From: Paracoccaceae bacterium
GTDB lineage: Bacteria; Pseudomonadota; Alphaproteobacteria; Rhodobacterales; Rhodobacteraceae
DNA: 5,320 nucleotides
Assembly (NCBI GenBank): GCA_024742655.1
Contig: JANSYB010000211.1
Span: 1-5,320 of the forward strand
Direction: 5' to 3'
Every line of letters starts with the position of its first letter. The first letter of the stretch is position 1. The notes beneath the pieces were generated by a model that did no database searches, had not been told where the DNA came from, and was given only the letters and a program-made list of their open reading frames with translations. Positions 4,702 through 5,320 of the stretch are shown in pieces. Made by a program: the position numbers and the translations under genes.

Positions 4702-5320
4702 TCAGATGGTTGCCTTCTTGCGAACGTATGTTCCGGGCGCCGGGGCAAGGGTCGGATGCTCCGAATCGCCGGGCTCACGGGCCGGAATCTTGCGGCCCGA
4801 CCTCTTGCGCAGCCACTTTTCCCAGGCCGGCCACCAGGAGCCTTCATGCTCGGTTGCGCCGGCCAGCCATGCCTCCGCCGTGGGCGGCAGATCGGCATTT
4901 TCATAGTAGCCGTATTTCTTCTTGCTGGGCGGATTGACAATGCCGGCGATATGACCCGATTCCGACACGATGAAGGTCCGGTCGGTCGAGCCGGTCTGCA
5001 GAAAACCGGTATAGCAGTCTTTCCACGCAGCGATGTGGTCGGTCTCGCAGGTGACGGCCATGATCGGCACGGTCACGTCGCGGATATGTAGCCGCTCACC
5101 GCAGATCTCGATCCCGTCGGAGACAAAGGCGTTGGCCTGGCAAAGCTCGCGCAGGTATTGCGTGGTCATCCGGCCGGGCAGCCCCGCACCGTCACCGTTC
5201 CAGAACAGCAGGTCGAAGGCCGGGGGCGTTTCGCCCATCATGTAGGTTCGGATCGCGGGAGTATAAATCAGGTCGTTCGAGCGCAGGAAAGACATCGTGC
5301 GCGACATGATGAAAGAGCGC
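4702..5320 (-). CDS. phaC: PhaC, class I poly(3-hydroxyalkanoate) synthase, C-terminal part (5' end outside the window)
   Basis: About 205 codons of the C-terminal catalytic region; the reading frame stays open to the window edge and the start lies beyond it. PhaC is an alpha/beta-hydrolase-fold enzyme that polymerises (R)-3-hydroxyacyl-CoA into PHA at the granule surface. The segment follows class I synthases in order: MSFLRSNDLIY, FDLLFWNGDGAGLPG, then ETDHIAAWK containing the catalytic Asp (counterpart of D480 in Cupriavidus necator), SESGHIAGIVNPP containing the catalytic His (H508 counterpart), KKYGYYENADLPPTAEAWL, EGSWWPAWEKWL and a PAPGTYVRKKA tail. The nucleophilic Cys in the lipase-like box would be encoded to the right of the window. 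The internal Met at 5307-5305 is not the start, since homologues continue far upstream. phaP follows 145 bp downstream, after the PhaR-type promoter. Confidence 0.96.
   Translation of the reverse strand, partial: RSFIMSRTMSFLRSNDLIYTPAIRTYMMGETPPAFDLLFWNGDGAGLPGRMTTQYLRELCQANAFVSDGIEICGERLHIRDVTVPIMAVTCETDHIAAWKDCYTGFLQTGSTDRTFIVSESGHIAGIVNPPSKKKYGYYENADLPPTAEAWLAGATEHEGSWWPAWEKWLRKRSGRKIPAREPGDSEHPTLAPAPGTYVRKKATI

Noticed and set aside
1..5320. CRISPR array, insertion sequence, tRNA or phage-like module
   Set aside because: No spaced direct repeats, transposase motifs, flanking duplications or cloverleaf-like segments were seen. All genes share a similar composition with no sign of recent transfer.

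Overview
The window looks like chromosome from an alphaproteobacterium of the Rhodobacterales (Roseobacter/Paracoccus/Rhodobacter type). Reasons: high GC with GC-rich third codon positions, a phaC-phaP-phaR polyhydroxyalkanoate (PHA/PHB) gene order typical of that group, and at the left end a GC-rich hairpin plus 'GGATATTTT...AGAAGAAGG' element that I recall as a common intergenic element in these genomes. The taxonomic call is inference, not a search result.

Layout. (1) Positions 1-192 are non-coding: two perfect hairpins in tandem, an AT-richer stretch, and a Shine-Dalgarno site at 179-184. (2) Positions 193-2341 on the + strand hold two PLP aminotransferases of unrelated folds, 31 bp apart and probably co-transcribed: a DegT/DnrJ/EryC1/StrS-family enzyme (fold type I) and a class IV enzyme (fold type IV) that closely resembles (R)-selective amine transaminases. 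(3) Positions 2342-2429 separate convergent genes and hold two adjacent perfect inverted repeats, probably a bidirectional terminator. (4) Positions 2430-5320 on the - strand are, in transcription order, the C-terminal part of phaC (class I PHA synthase, cut by the window edge), phaP (phasin), phaR (PHA-responsive repressor) and a LysR-type regulator that starts 6 bp after phaR.

How the PHA genes work together. PhaC polymerises hydroxyacyl-CoA into PHB, PhaP coats the granule, and PhaR represses phaP and itself until it is titrated onto nascent PHB (known for Paracoccus, Rhodobacter and Cupriavidus). The DNA supports this circuit directly. The phaP promoter (TTGAAA-17 bp-TATATA) carries TGC-rich operator-like sites upstream of the -35, inside the spacer and over the predicted start point. 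A perfect CTGC-N3-GCAG site and a second partial one lie just upstream of phaR. An intrinsic terminator lies between phaP and phaR. phaR begins with GTG behind a strong GGGGAGGA site.

No mobile element, CRISPR array, tRNA/rRNA or obvious new multigene system is present. The points most worth following up are the operator arrangement, the LysR gene apparently coupled to phaR, the probable (R)-amine transaminase paired with a DegT-type enzyme, a phaP 3' stem-loop whose loop is complementary to the phaR ribosome-binding site, and several perfect palindromes.
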